Virus record (IMG/VR): IMGVR_UViG_3300010883_000141
Location: 1 to 37,284 of that record
DNA: 37,284 bases
From: a virus
Reading direction: 5' to 3' (one strand)
The translations under genes and the position numbers were made by a program. Positions 1 to 7,230 of this stretch are shown here, piece after piece; the stretch's first letter is position 1; every line of letters starts with the position of its first letter. Below the pieces are notes generated by a model. It made no database searches, was not told where the DNA came from, and was given only the letters and a program-made list of their open reading frames with translations.

Positions 1-1008
1 ACTAACAATCCAAGACAGATGAAAAGAAGTGTTTGCATTGAATGCAGTCAACAATTGAATATCTTCAAAATATGGATTTATTGTTGCAGTAGCCATTATG
101 GTTCCTGCTCTAACATCAACAGACCCCAGACTTCCAATAGCTTTCAATTCACGCAAAGCGTTATCATAAGAAAAAGACAAAGTTGTGAATCTAATTGCTG
201 TTGTGATACCTGCTCCAACTGCTGTTATTTGATTTACATTTCCAACTGATGCCATTACGGGAGTTGTAGTTACTGCTGTATTTGAAAGACCAGAAATTTG
301 AGTTTCTGTTGTTGTTGAATTCAATGCAGTAAATCCAAAAGCCATAGTAGCTAAAGAGCCAACAGCCAATTCTTGAGACATTGTAGAAACTCTTGCTCCT
401 CTAAAGTTTTGATAAACAGTTGTAGCCAAACCAGTATGTGATTTTTGAATAGTGTAAGAGTGATCAGTTTTTCCGCTTTTTATTGTTGACCCTTTTATGA
501 CAAATGAACTTCCTGCTGACTCTGTAGCAACAGGAACAGGATAGGTTGTAATAACTCCAGCAGCTAAAGTTACAACTCTATATTTAAGAATATTATTGTA
601 ACCGTTTGCTGCTCCGGACAAAGAAAAAGTTTGTCCAACTTGCAAGCCTCCAGAAATAAAACCGTTTCCTGAATCAGTAAATCCTGTTGCAGTAATTGCA
701 ATTGTTGTTGCAGTGATAGAAGTGTTTGTCCAAGTTGCATCAGTGAACAATGCGCCTTCCATTAAAGCGTCAAAGCTTGTTGCTGTAAGCTCTACGTTTA
801 TTTCTCCAGCGTTAGATTGATCCGTTAAAACAAGATCAGAAGTTGCTCTGTCTGTTCTAATTTCTTCAGAACTTGTTGTTGTGTTTGTTGACTCCAAACT
901 TTCTCCAGTAAAACGCAAAAGCTGCATAGCTGGAGATGAAGGAGTTGTTCCTGCTGTTGATTCCTTAATAAAGGAAAGGGTTGTTGAATTACTTGTTCCA
1001 ATGGTCAT
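1..1008 (-). CDS. Major tail tube protein (C-terminus cut by window edge)
   Basis: An open minus-strand frame runs from ATG at 1008 (protein begins MTIGTSNSTTLSF) to the window edge without a stop, about 336 residues. A GAGGGGAG ribosome binding site precedes the start. The protein is rich in Thr, Ser, Gly and Ala with alternating beta-strand character (for example the stretch near 820-640), as is typical of siphovirus tail tube subunits that polymerise around the tape measure protein. It lies directly downstream of the tail-terminator-like gene, the usual position of a tail tube gene. The gene is AT-rich compared with 1029-2670. The tube assignment rests on composition and synteny, not on a diagnostic motif. 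Confidence 0.7.
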   Translation of the reverse strand, partial: MTIGTSNSTTLSFIKESTAGTTPSSPAMQLLRFTGESLESTNTTTSSEEIRTDRATSDLVLTDQSNAGEINVELTATSFDALMEGALFTDATWTNTSITATTIAITATGFTDSGNGFISGGLQVGQTFSLSGAANGYNNILKYRVVTLAAGVITTYPVPVATESAGSSFVIKGSTIKSGKTDHSYTIQKSHTGLATTVYQNFRGARVSTMSQELAVGSLATMAFGFTALNSTTTETQISGLSNTAVTTTPVMASVGNVNQITAVGAGITTAIRFTTLSFSYDNALRELKAIGSLGSVDVRAGTIMATATINPYFEDIQLLTAFNANTSFHLSWIVS

Positions 1009-1028
1009 AGGTTGTTCTCCCCTCAGGG

Positions 1029-1421
1029 TTAAGAATAGACATCGTACTGAAAAACGGTATTAGCATTCACCTGGTACCAACCTCCGCTCTCTCCCACTTT
1101 GATGGTGCTTGTAGCATAACACTGAACACCTACAAAAGTCTGGTTTTGAAAAATTGACTTAACTTCGTCTGCCATAAGAAGTAAACCCCTTTCTCCTGTG
1201 TTTGTGGGAGCGAAACACTGCACAACAATTTCGCCCTCCGTTCGTTGTAGTGAACCGCCCACGTCGATGTTGTCCGTGCCAAACGGTTGTGTCTGTATCC
1301 GGACCCAGGTCGCATCAACGGGCGGATCAAATTTATGATTCGACCCGCGATCAACATAGGAGCCAGACCACAAAGAGTCAAACCGATCAACTACGGCTTT
1401 CCGTAGGGACTCAGCACTCAT
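1029..1421 (-). CDS. Tail terminator / tail completion protein (DUF4128-like)
   Basis: A 130-residue protein beginning MSAESLRKAVVDRF. The pattern of an N-terminal helix, then a stretch with WVRIQTQPFG, then EGEIVVQCFAPTNTGERG and a C-terminal FQYDVYS is characteristic of the small tail-terminator proteins (DUF4128/gpU-like) that cap the tail tube and contact the head connector. Its ATG overlaps the stop of the HK97-gp10-like gene by 4 bases (ATGA), and the tail tube gene follows, which is the standard siphovirus order. Family recognition is by eye. Confidence 0.65.
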   Translation of the reverse strand: MSAESLRKAVVDRFDSLWSGSYVDRGSNHKFDPPVDATWVRIQTQPFGTDNIDVGGSLQRTEGEIVVQCFAPTNTGERGLLLMADEVKSIFQNQTFVGVQCYATSTIKVGESGGWYQVNANTVFQYDVYS

Positions 1422-1831
1422 GTGACCCGCTCGGCAGCTTTAACAGCCTTACGGATAACTCGCTCCACCCATTTGGGTTCTTTTTTCTGAGAACTCGATC
1501 CTTCGTTTAGAAAAACAATATGGGCTACAAAATTTGAAATGTGGTATCGGTCTCCGATAGTGTTAGCTCCCAGTGAAGGCGTGGGCGGAGGAGGTATTAA
1601 TGCTCCGCTAGAACCCGAGGGTCTTGAAACCTCTCCTGGAACGCTCTGTATCATGTGGTTAAGGCCAAAGTTCCATCCTGCTCTAGCTTGACCTATGTCA
1701 ACCGGCGTGGACTGTACAAGGCCTGTATGGATGGCTAAGGCGGTCAGGTCCAAACGCTTAATAGTCTGCCTAGTCACTTCCTTCCCGACATTCGTAATAA
1801 AAGTGCGATTGAAAGGCTTATTGGCCGGCAC
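1418..1831 (-). CDS. HK97 gp10-like head-tail connector / tail assembly protein
   Basis: A 137-residue protein starting at a GTG codon (MPANKPFNRTF). It contains VQSTPVDIGQARAGWNFGL, matching the signature of HK97 gp10-family proteins, in which a long N-terminal helix is followed by TPVDTGxxRxxW. A proline-rich loop (LIPPPPTP) and the segment HIVFLNEGSS are also typical of the family. The product would sit at the head-tail interface. It overlaps its upstream neighbour by 14 bases and its downstream neighbour by 4, so the three genes are probably translationally coupled. Confidence 0.7.
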   Translation of the reverse strand: MPANKPFNRTFITNVGKEVTRQTIKRLDLTALAIHTGLVQSTPVDIGQARAGWNFGLNHMIQSVPGEVSRPSGSSGALIPPPPTPSLGANTIGDRYHISNFVAHIVFLNEGSSSQKKEPKWVERVIRKAVKAAERVT

Positions 1832-2207
1832 GATTTCTCACCTGCAAAAGGTATATGATAGCAGCACTTGCCCCACCAGGTACAATCTCTCTAGCAACAA
1901 TATCCCTTGAAGAACCGTCGGACAAAACAATCGATTCATCAACCTCCGGGGATACGGCTAGGTCTACCGCATTTACAACTAATTTTTCATCCCCGGGTTT
2001 AATATTTAAACGAGCAAGTTCTGCAGAACCAAAAGCGCCAAAAACTCCTTCCCCCGGGTAAACCGTATCCGTCGTTTCATAGGCGTCCGTAGAAGAATTA
2101 TAAGCTCCCTGTATAGAACGAGTCAAAGTGAATGTAGAAACAACGTCCGCTAGAGCTCCTTTCATTGCAGCTGAAAGAGCGACCTGAATGTCTGCGGTTA
2201 GTCCCAA
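1818..2207 (-). CDS. Putative head closure / head-tail joining protein
   Basis: A 129-residue protein (MGLTADIQVALSAAMKGALADV). It combines an N-terminal helix, a beta-rich middle and the segment VDLAVSPEVDESIVLSDG, resembling small head-closure proteins (SPP1 gp16-like) that seal the portal after packaging. It lies between the adaptor-like gene and the gp10-like gene, the usual place for a stopper. The function is inferred mainly from synteny and size. Confidence 0.5.
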   Translation of the reverse strand: MGLTADIQVALSAAMKGALADVVSTFTLTRSIQGAYNSSTDAYETTDTVYPGEGVFGAFGSAELARLNIKPGDEKLVVNAVDLAVSPEVDESIVLSDGSSRDIVAREIVPGGASAAIIYLLQVRNRAGQ

Positions 2208-2210
2208 AAG

Positions 2211-2669
2211 TTATCTCCGGATCATAGGAACGGTAGCTAGACCGCTTCGCTTAGTAAGAATAAATCCCGCATTCGCTAACATAGCCGAGACAGCAGGATA
2301 TGGATCAGTCCACTGTTTAGAAACATAAGGGTCATAGAGTTTGGAACTGGATACAACATCTGCCTTAATTGTTTCACCTATTAGTCCCTTAGCGGGAGCT
2401 GCATCTTTTACCGCAGTAAATATCGAGCCCGTGTCTGTAGCGCTTTCCGGGAGTTGTGCATTGGCTAACATCGCATTCGCATTTTTTAACGCTTGAACGG
2501 GAGCATTAATAGCGGAAATGGGAATTTGATATGTGGTGTTCATATAAACAACCGCCCATTCTAGTGCGGTTTGTTTTTCTGCTGTTTCTGCATTATCCCA
2601 AGGAAGAGTTTCCCCGAGTATTACATTAGACTCAGTAACACTGGCATAGGTAGCTTCTACAATACTCAT
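2211..2669 (-). CDS. Head-tail adaptor, DnaT-like family
   Basis: A 152-residue protein (MSIVEATYASVTESNVIL). The helical N-terminus with WDNAETAEKQTALEWAVVYMN and the later PYPAVSAMLANAGFI match the phage family often labelled 'putative DnaT-like ssDNA-binding protein'. In structural operons this family occupies the gp6/gp15-type adaptor slot on the portal ring. Nothing supports an actual DNA replication role here, since it sits deep in the late operon. Confidence 0.6.
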   Translation of the reverse strand: MSIVEATYASVTESNVILGETLPWDNAETAEKQTALEWAVVYMNTTYQIPISAINAPVQALKNANAMLANAQLPESATDTGSIFTAVKDAAPAKGLIGETIKADVVSSSKLYDPYVSKQWTDPYPAVSAMLANAGFILTKRSGLATVPMIRR

Positions 2670-2670
2670 T

Positions 2671-3018
2671 TTAGTTCACCGCTTTAACTTTGTCTTGACT
2701 GAATTTAATTGTGCCTTCAGAGATCGTATAAATATCTCCGGAAGCATCAACGACCTGTGCATCATAGTAAGTAGTTCCAACATAATCCGCGTTAGATGTT
2801 GTTGGTCTAAATTCTATCTTTCCTGCTGCTGGAGTTGTTCCAACCATTTCAAATAATTTTGTCGCTTCACTTGGAGGATTTTTTTCTGTTCCAACAAGCA
2901 TACGCATACTGAATCCAGAAAGGTTTTGATCCACTCCGGACTCTGTTTTTATAGTAAAACGGAAAGGTTTTGTGTCTCCTCTTTTTCTGGTTATATTCGC
3001 TTCAATTGGTAGGATCAT
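2671..3018 (-). CDS. Small structural protein, BppU N-terminal-like fold
   Basis: A 115-residue protein (MILPIEANITRKRGDTKPFRF). The pattern RGDT, polar strands, LSGFSMRMLV and then YYDAQVVDASGDIYTISEGTIKF resembles the Ig-like N-terminal domain of phage baseplate upper proteins and small fibre-attachment proteins. It is a stand-alone domain here, just downstream of a repetitive surface-protein gene that overlaps it by 1 base (TAATG-type junction). It is probably a virion surface or fibre-attachment component. The exact role is unknown. Confidence 0.5.
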   Translation of the reverse strand: MILPIEANITRKRGDTKPFRFTIKTESGVDQNLSGFSMRMLVGTEKNPPSEATKLFEMVGTTPAAGKIEFRPTTSNADYVGTTYYDAQVVDASGDIYTISEGTIKFSQDKVKAVN

Positions 3019-4055
3019 TAGATCTCCTGCGCTATTTGATATTTATCACTTGAAACAGAAGTGCAAGCGTATTTATCTTCAGAAATTTCTATAGAATATT
3101 TATCTTCAACAATCGCTATAGAATATTTATCTTCTAAAAAAACAATTGAAGGAGGAGCTTCTATTATAAATCCAACCTGTAGATTTCCTACAGCTTGAGC
3201 AAAAGCAGAAACTGAAACATCTAACAAAACTTCAGTGAAAAAATTTGCAGAAGTTAAAGATGTCCCAGAAACGCTCGTAACAAAATCTATTGAAGTTAAT
3301 AGGTCTGCGGTTGTTAAAGCGTTAGAAACTTCTGCTCCAGACATTAAAATTTCAGTTGAAAATCCTGCTTGAATTGCAGTAGTCCCAACAACATCAACCT
3401 TAAAAGTTATGGAAGTTTCAAACACTGATGAAGTAGAAGAGACTCCTAACAGGTCCCCATTAAAAACTATATCTGTTGAAAAATTTGCTGAGGTTGCAAC
3501 TGCTCCAGTGACATTAGACGCTAAGTGCATTTCGTATTGATAGCTATAAGAAATTGCATCAACTAGAACATTGGTATCCCCAAGATAAGCAGAATTTATA
3601 AGAGTATTAAAAATTACAAAATTACTACTCTGCAAATTAGAAACGGTAAGATTTGCAGGAGTGAATCCCCAATATCCATCCCCACTAGGAAGTGCTTCCA
3701 ACCAGACATTAGAATTTGTTGTTGTTGTTACAACTGTTCCTGATGAACCTGTTCCAACTCCTCCACCAATTTTAGGCTGGAGAATAACTCCATCTCTTCC
3801 TGCAACAGTTGTTGAACGCATCATTACAAAAATATCTAGCGAAACAACGGTGCAATCTGTATTTACAGATGCAGAAGAAAAATCTCTGTAATTGTATTTG
3901 TCAGAGTTTTGATTTTTTGTTAGGTCTGTTGTTGATGTTGCATAAACATTATTTACAGAATAAACATTTTCAGGATTTGAAACTCTAGTGTCATTAGTAG
4001 CTTTTAAATTATTATCACTAGGAAACAATTTAGCAGTAGTTAAAGTAACGGCCAT
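3018..4055 (-). CDS. Repetitive virion surface protein (fibre- or decoration-like)
   Basis: A 345-residue protein with no catalytic motif. The middle (about residues 175-300) is built from imperfect repeats of roughly 25-30 residues, each carrying a core like ANFSTDIVF, AGFSTEILM, ADLLTSIDF or ANFFTEVLL. The C-terminus has a short repeat EDKYSI/EDKYAC in four copies. It is Ser/Thr/Val rich and lacks charged active-site clusters, as expected for a beta-structured fibre or decoration protein. Codon use is strongly AT-rich compared with the portal and terminase genes, suggesting a different origin from the packaging module. Confidence 0.5.
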   Translation of the reverse strand: MAVTLTTAKLFPSDNNLKATNDTRVSNPENVYSVNNVYATSTTDLTKNQNSDKYNYRDFSSASVNTDCTVVSLDIFVMMRSTTVAGRDGVILQPKIGGGVGTGSSGTVVTTTTNSNVWLEALPSGDGYWGFTPANLTVSNLQSSNFVIFNTLINSAYLGDTNVLVDAISYSYQYEMHLASNVTGAVATSANFSTDIVFNGDLLGVSSTSSVFETSITFKVDVVGTTAIQAGFSTEILMSGAEVSNALTTADLLTSIDFVTSVSGTSLTSANFFTEVLLDVSVSAFAQAVGNLQVGFIIEAPPSIVFLEDKYSIAIVEDKYSIEISEDKYACTSVSSDKYQIAQEI

Positions 4056-4492
4056 TACAGAACAAACTCTCTGATTAGATCATCAGAAACTTCTTCACTA
4101 TTTTTAAAAACTTCTTTCATGCCTTCGTCTTCATTTCCTTCATAAAATTCATAAGGCAATCCGTAAGGAAAAACATAGCGCATTAAAGAAATTCCCATGT
4201 GATCTTCTTTGCATAAATCTAAATAAAAAGATCGCGTTTCTTTATCAAATAAATTATCAAAAGCTGGATAAATTAATAGCGCACCAAAACCAAAGAAGAC
4301 GCTTCTATTGTAGTAATTTTCGCAACACTCCATTAGACTTTTAAGAGTAGTCAAAGAGTGAGCAGAAATATATTCTTCAACTTCATATCTCATGCTGCAA
4401 TCTATATACATTATTTCAGCAATAGAACCCGTTTGCAGAGTAGCCGGAAGGGTAACTGCAAGAGGTGTTTCTATTCCTAATGGAGCAGTCAA
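4055..4492 (-). CDS. Hypothetical structural-module protein
   Basis: Function not recognised. The open frame extends up to ATG at 4561, but that start would overlap the upstream gene by 68 bases. I prefer TTG at 4492 (LTAPLGIETP), which begins 1 base after the upstream stop and has an AGCAGG ribosome binding site. The resulting 145-residue protein contains several Cys (DCSMRYEVEEY, LMECCENYYN, LDLCKEDH), aromatic patches (YPAFDNLFDKETRSFY, MRYVFPYGLPYEFYEG) and an acidic C-terminus. No membrane segment remains with the TTG start. Confidence 0.55.
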   Translation of the reverse strand: MTAPLGIETPLAVTLPATLQTGSIAEIMYIDCSMRYEVEEYISAHSLTTLKSLMECCENYYNRSVFFGFGALLIYPAFDNLFDKETRSFYLDLCKEDHMGISLMRYVFPYGLPYEFYEGNEDEGMKEVFKNSEEVSDDLIREFVL

Positions 4493-4493
4493 T

Positions 4494-4835
4494 CTATTGT
4501 CCTGCTTGAGCCAAAACAAGATAACGAGTAACGCGATTAACTTCCGCTTGAATCTCATCATTTGTATAAGAATTTAAAACAGATAGATCTTCTAAATCTT
4601 TATTGCGAGCAAGAATAAAATTAAAAGCTTTTATGGCTTCATTATTCGCATTATACAAAACAGCTCTTGCCCAAGTTTTTTCTGCGACAGTAGGATATTT
4701 CTCATTATCCTTTTCATCCGCAAACCTAACGGTTTTCGTTGCGATGTCTTCAGCATTAACTTTTAGAGCGGTTCTAATTTTAGAAAGCATTTCTTCATCA
4801 GTACATTTTGCATCAATATCTTTATAGCTTGCCAT
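4494..4835 (-). CDS. Hypothetical helical protein of the structural operon
   Basis: A 113-residue, predominantly helical, charged protein (MASYKDIDAKCTDEEML). It resembles small conserved proteins often found beside decoration genes in phage structural operons, with the segment EKTWARAVLYNANNEAIKAFNFILARNKDL. I do not recognise a defined family. It sits 11 bases downstream of the Gp80-like gene and 1 base before the next gene, so it is surely co-expressed with them. Confidence 0.55.
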   Translation of the reverse strand: MASYKDIDAKCTDEEMLSKIRTALKVNAEDIATKTVRFADEKDNEKYPTVAEKTWARAVLYNANNEAIKAFNFILARNKDLEDLSVLNSYTNDEIQAEVNRVTRYLVLAQAGQ

Positions 4836-4846
4836 AGTAGAAGCCC

Positions 4847-5254
4847 CTATCCTTCTGTTACTGTCAATTGACCAATGTTAAATTTCGGAGCCGGATCGCC
4901 ATTGTTAACACTTTTTGGATTAGTAAGCGGTCCCCAATATAAAAAGTTTCCGCTGCTTGAAGCGTCAAGAATAGCGAAAGCTACAATGCTTCCCCAGCTT
5001 CCGGAAGGAGTTGGAAAAGTAACCGCCGCAGTGTTTGCAGTTTTTCCATTCGAACCAGAAGTTGCATCCCAATTCGCATTTAACGGAGGAACACTAACTC
5101 TTGCATATCCTCCACCAGAACATTCGGTTCCTCCTCCTGCATCACTTGGAGTAACTGTATAGAGCGCAACATAAAGAGCCGAAGGCTTTGAAAAAGTTGC
5201 AGTACGAAACACATGATTAATTAATTCGTTTTCAAGATAATTACTTTTAGGCAC
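4847..5254 (-). CDS. Phage surface structural protein, Gp80-like family
   Basis: A 135-residue protein (MPKSNYLENELINHVFRTATF). The N-terminal helix SNYLENxLxNHVxR, then SALYVALYTVTPSDAGGGTECSGGGYAR, then FPTPSGSWGSIVAFAILDASSSGNFLYWGPL is a highly recognisable small phage protein family found between capsid and tail genes, annotated variously as tail fibre, decoration or Gp80-type protein. Membership is clear; the exact virion position is not known from sequence. Confidence 0.7.
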   Translation of the reverse strand: MPKSNYLENELINHVFRTATFSKPSALYVALYTVTPSDAGGGTECSGGGYARVSVPPLNANWDATSGSNGKTANTAAVTFPTPSGSWGSIVAFAILDASSSGNFLYWGPLTNPKSVNNGDPAPKFNIGQLTVTEG

Positions 5255-5308
5255 GATACCCTCTCCGCAAAATTTTAGACTTTGTTAAGGTTTTAACTAT
5301 AGAACTCC

Positions 5309-5488
5309 CTAACTTTTTCGATTCTTTTTTTCGGGTGCTGGAGTGTCTTTTTTCGCCGTTTTTATTTTTGCTGGCGACTCTTCTTTTTTACCAGGTGGCA
5401 GCTTAGTGAGACCGTGCTCTAACATCTGAGCCATCTGGCTCGGGTTAACTTCAATTGAATTTCCTTCTTTGTCAAATAACACTGGCAT
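5309..5488 (-). CDS. Small Lys-rich hypothetical protein (59 aa)
   Basis: A 59-codon frame from ATG at 5488 to TAG at 5309, preceded by GGAGAATTGGAGAAAACAA with two good ribosome binding sites. The product begins MPVLFDKEGNSIEVNPSQM and ends in a Lys/Pro/Ala-rich tail (PPGKKEESPAKIKTAKKDTP). Small proteins that start in this way are common just downstream of coat genes in phages. They may be structural accessory proteins, but no function is known. Confidence 0.55.
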   Translation of the reverse strand: MPVLFDKEGNSIEVNPSQMAQMLEHGLTKLPPGKKEESPAKIKTAKKDTPAPEKKNRKS

Positions 5489-5526
5489 TTGTTTTCTCCA
5501 ATTCTCCTGCTTTGCCTGTTTAAATT

Positions 5527-5560
5527 AAAAAATTCGAACCGCGCCGAAACGCGGTTCGAA
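5527..5560 (-). terminator. Strong intrinsic terminator after the coat gene
   Basis: A perfect 11-bp stem (TTCGAACCGCG and its complement) with a 6-base loop is followed, in the minus direction, by six T residues. It lies about 20 bases downstream of the coat protein stop. It would end or attenuate transcripts of the coat gene before the decoration and tail genes, so coat mRNA could be the most abundant late message. Confidence 0.85.
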
Positions 5561-5581
5561 ACTCACCATTCTACGAGGTGT

Positions 5582-6727
5582 TTAGCTTGCATCGCCGAGG
5601 AGAGTAATACGACGAGGGTCGTAAGACTTCGCACCGATGAGCAGATCAAGAGACACTGTTTCGGTTTTAGTGTCCATGTCGTACCCTTGAACAACACGAA
5701 TAGAGTATCCGTTATTGCTCGCAGTAAACGACGGCTTATCAGACGCAGGGTCCAGCATTGGCGAAGCAACTGCTAGTGAACGATCATCAAAAATTGCTCC
5801 AGCAATCACAACATCATTTCCGGAACTGACGACTGTAACCGCTGCACCTGCAGGAACCAATTCGCTAATTGGATCTACTAAGTTAATCGCGGCGGGAGTA
5901 GTTTGATCCGCTACCACTCGCAGAGGACGTCGCATTCCAGCAATTTTAATATGATCACCCGCTTTGAAGGTTCCAGTTGCGGCAGCCTGCAAAGTTAGGA
6001 CTTTAAGCCCGACCAGGTTTTCTGTAGCTGAGGGAGAAGTTTTAGTTGCTCCAGCACCGTTGCCCGCAGTCCATGAAAGACTAGGAAAGTTTAGAGAAGA
6101 AAAGAAGCCCATCCCCATAGCTCGTCCTAGTGCACCATCATTAAATACTCGCTCGCCCGATTCGCCTCGGTTGTCATAAGTATTAAAGTAAGGAAGGCCT
6201 AGGAGTCTCGCTTCTGTGGAATCGTTTAGCATACAAAAACGACCAGTTGGCGAGAGTTGTTGATAGGTTGCTTCTTTTTTAGCTAAAGCCATATCAGCAG
6301 CGGTACCCAAAACAGAAGCGGAAGTGTATAGACCAGCTCCTTCTAGGATTTTTGTGCCGACATAACGATCGCATTTTTCAGCAAGCGCATAAGCCGCAGG
6401 AAGAATAACTTCCTGTGCAAAGTTGCACATATCCATCCGCTTTTCTTTAGCCGTGACCTGCACAGACACATCGAAATGCTTCTCTATAGTCATGGATCGT
6501 GAACTACTGCGAATGTTCTGACTACTAATCGTCCCAGCGAAATCTTTTGCTTCGTATACGGGATTGTTTTTGATTTCAACAGAACTACCGATTGAATAGC
6601 CGTTGGGCTTAGTATTAAAGTCTTCAGTTTTGTCCCGAGCTGCTAACTGAGTGATGACAAGTGCATCATCCAGGTATGTTAGAGCTTCGGAAGCGATCCA
6701 CTGGACTTGGGTCCATGCATTTGCCAT
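5582..6727 (-). CDS. Major capsid protein, P22 coat-like
   Basis: A 381-residue protein (MANAWTQVQWIASEALTYL). The early segment GYSIGSSVEIKNNPVYEAKDF, the middle RFCMLNDSTEARLLGLPYFNTY, a beta-rich central insertion (FKAGDHIKIAGMRRPLRVV) and the C-terminal SIRVVQGYDMDTKTETVSLDLLIG...DPRRITLLG fit the P22 gp5-type coat family. That family has an HK97 fold carrying an extra I-domain. It sits downstream of the scaffold gene, as expected for a scaffold-dependent coat. A hairpin in its leader (6752-6787) and a strong terminator just after it suggest a separate transcript. Confidence 0.8.
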   Translation of the reverse strand: MANAWTQVQWIASEALTYLDDALVITQLAARDKTEDFNTKPNGYSIGSSVEIKNNPVYEAKDFAGTISSQNIRSSSRSMTIEKHFDVSVQVTAKEKRMDMCNFAQEVILPAAYALAEKCDRYVGTKILEGAGLYTSASVLGTAADMALAKKEATYQQLSPTGRFCMLNDSTEARLLGLPYFNTYDNRGESGERVFNDGALGRAMGMGFFSSLNFPSLSWTAGNGAGATKTSPSATENLVGLKVLTLQAAATGTFKAGDHIKIAGMRRPLRVVADQTTPAAINLVDPISELVPAGAAVTVVSSGNDVVIAGAIFDDRSLAVASPMLDPASDKPSFTASNNGYSIRVVQGYDMDTKTETVSLDLLIGAKSYDPRRITLLGDAS

Positions 6728-6751
6728 TAAGGAATTCCCCTATCTGGGTTA

Positions 6752-6787
6752 AGTCCTTTTGGCCTATAGCCACAATAAAAAAGGACT
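6752..6787 (-). promoter_or_regulatory. Leader hairpin upstream of the coat gene
   Basis: AGTCCTTTT pairs with AAAAGGACT, with an inner TGGC/GCCA stem. In the minus direction it ends about 25 bases before the coat ATG and its GGGGAATT ribosome binding site. It could be an mRNA 5' stabilising hairpin or a processing site. It is not followed by a T run, so it is not an intrinsic terminator. Confidence 0.45.
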
Positions 6788-6951
6788 CAACGTTATTGTT
6801 TGAGTTCAAATTTACTGGGCTCGGCTCTGCTCTGCTCAGTCCCGAAGGATAACCGGTTAAAAGAATCCCCGACGTTCGGCTCAACCTCCCGTGGTTCATG
6901 CTTTCGACGAAATGCTCAACAGATCGTCTGTTTCCTTGACCGGATATGTAG

Positions 6952-6980
6952 AATCTATCTCACTTAGAATTCGTGTGCAA
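6952..6980 (-). promoter_or_regulatory. Candidate sigma70-like promoter for the coat gene
   Basis: On the minus strand TTGCAC and TAGATT are separated by exactly 17 bases, about 220 bases upstream of the coat ATG and after the terminator of the scaffold transcript. The match to consensus is partial. The interval 6728-7018 otherwise holds no gene that I can support. Confidence 0.35.
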
Positions 6981-7018
6981 TCCTATTTAAAAAAAGATCC
7001 CCGGACTTTTTTGCGGTT

Positions 7019-7165
7019 TTAATCCCCGCGACTTCTTTTTGTTTCAACCCTTGCACGTTCTTCCCGTTTCTTTTTTGTTCTTTTTTTAGCGGTTTCATGA
7101 CGCCTTAAGACCGCGGACGTCTTCGCAGCTTTTTGGTATTCCGGTGAATAGTTTTGTTTAGCCAT
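7019..7165 (-). CDS. Small very basic hypothetical protein (48 aa)
   Basis: A 48-codon frame from ATG at 7165 to TAA at 7019, with GGGA about 10 bases before the start. The product (MAKQNYSPEYQKAAKTSAVL) becomes almost entirely Lys/Arg in its second half (ETAKKRTKKKREERARVETK). It may bind nucleic acid, possibly packaged DNA, since it sits between scaffold and coat genes. There is no family match by eye. It could be a spurious frame, but the length, start signal and placement argue for a real gene. Confidence 0.45.
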   Translation of the reverse strand: MAKQNYSPEYQKAAKTSAVLRRHETAKKRTKKKREERARVETKRSRGD

Positions 7166-7180
7166 TTTTATAAGTCCCTT

Positions 7181-7216
7181 AAAAAACTGCCGCTTTAGAG
7201 TTTTAACCTAAAGCGG
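7181..7216 (-). terminator. Intrinsic terminator after the scaffold gene
   Basis: CCGCTTTA and TAAAGCGG form an 8-bp stem with an 11-base loop, followed by CAG and six T in the minus direction, 15 bases past the scaffold stop. A second inverted repeat (GGATTCTA/TAGAATCC, 7226-7252) overlaps the scaffold stop codon. Confidence 0.7.
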
Positions 7217-7230
7217 GGTGACACAGGATT

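Noticed and set aside
2211-2669. Replication role for the DnaT-like protein
   Set aside because: The family name is historical; the gene sits in the head-tail connector block of the late operon.
4493-4561. ATG start at 4561 for the 4055 gene with an apparent membrane segment
   Set aside because: It would overlap the upstream gene by 68 bases; the hydrophobic stretch is probably the out-of-frame reading of that gene's end. The TTG at 4492 is better placed.
6821-6846. GGGCTCGGCTCTGC repeat as a terminator or operator
   Set aside because: It is a weak, imperfect CTGCT-type repetition without a stable stem or T run.
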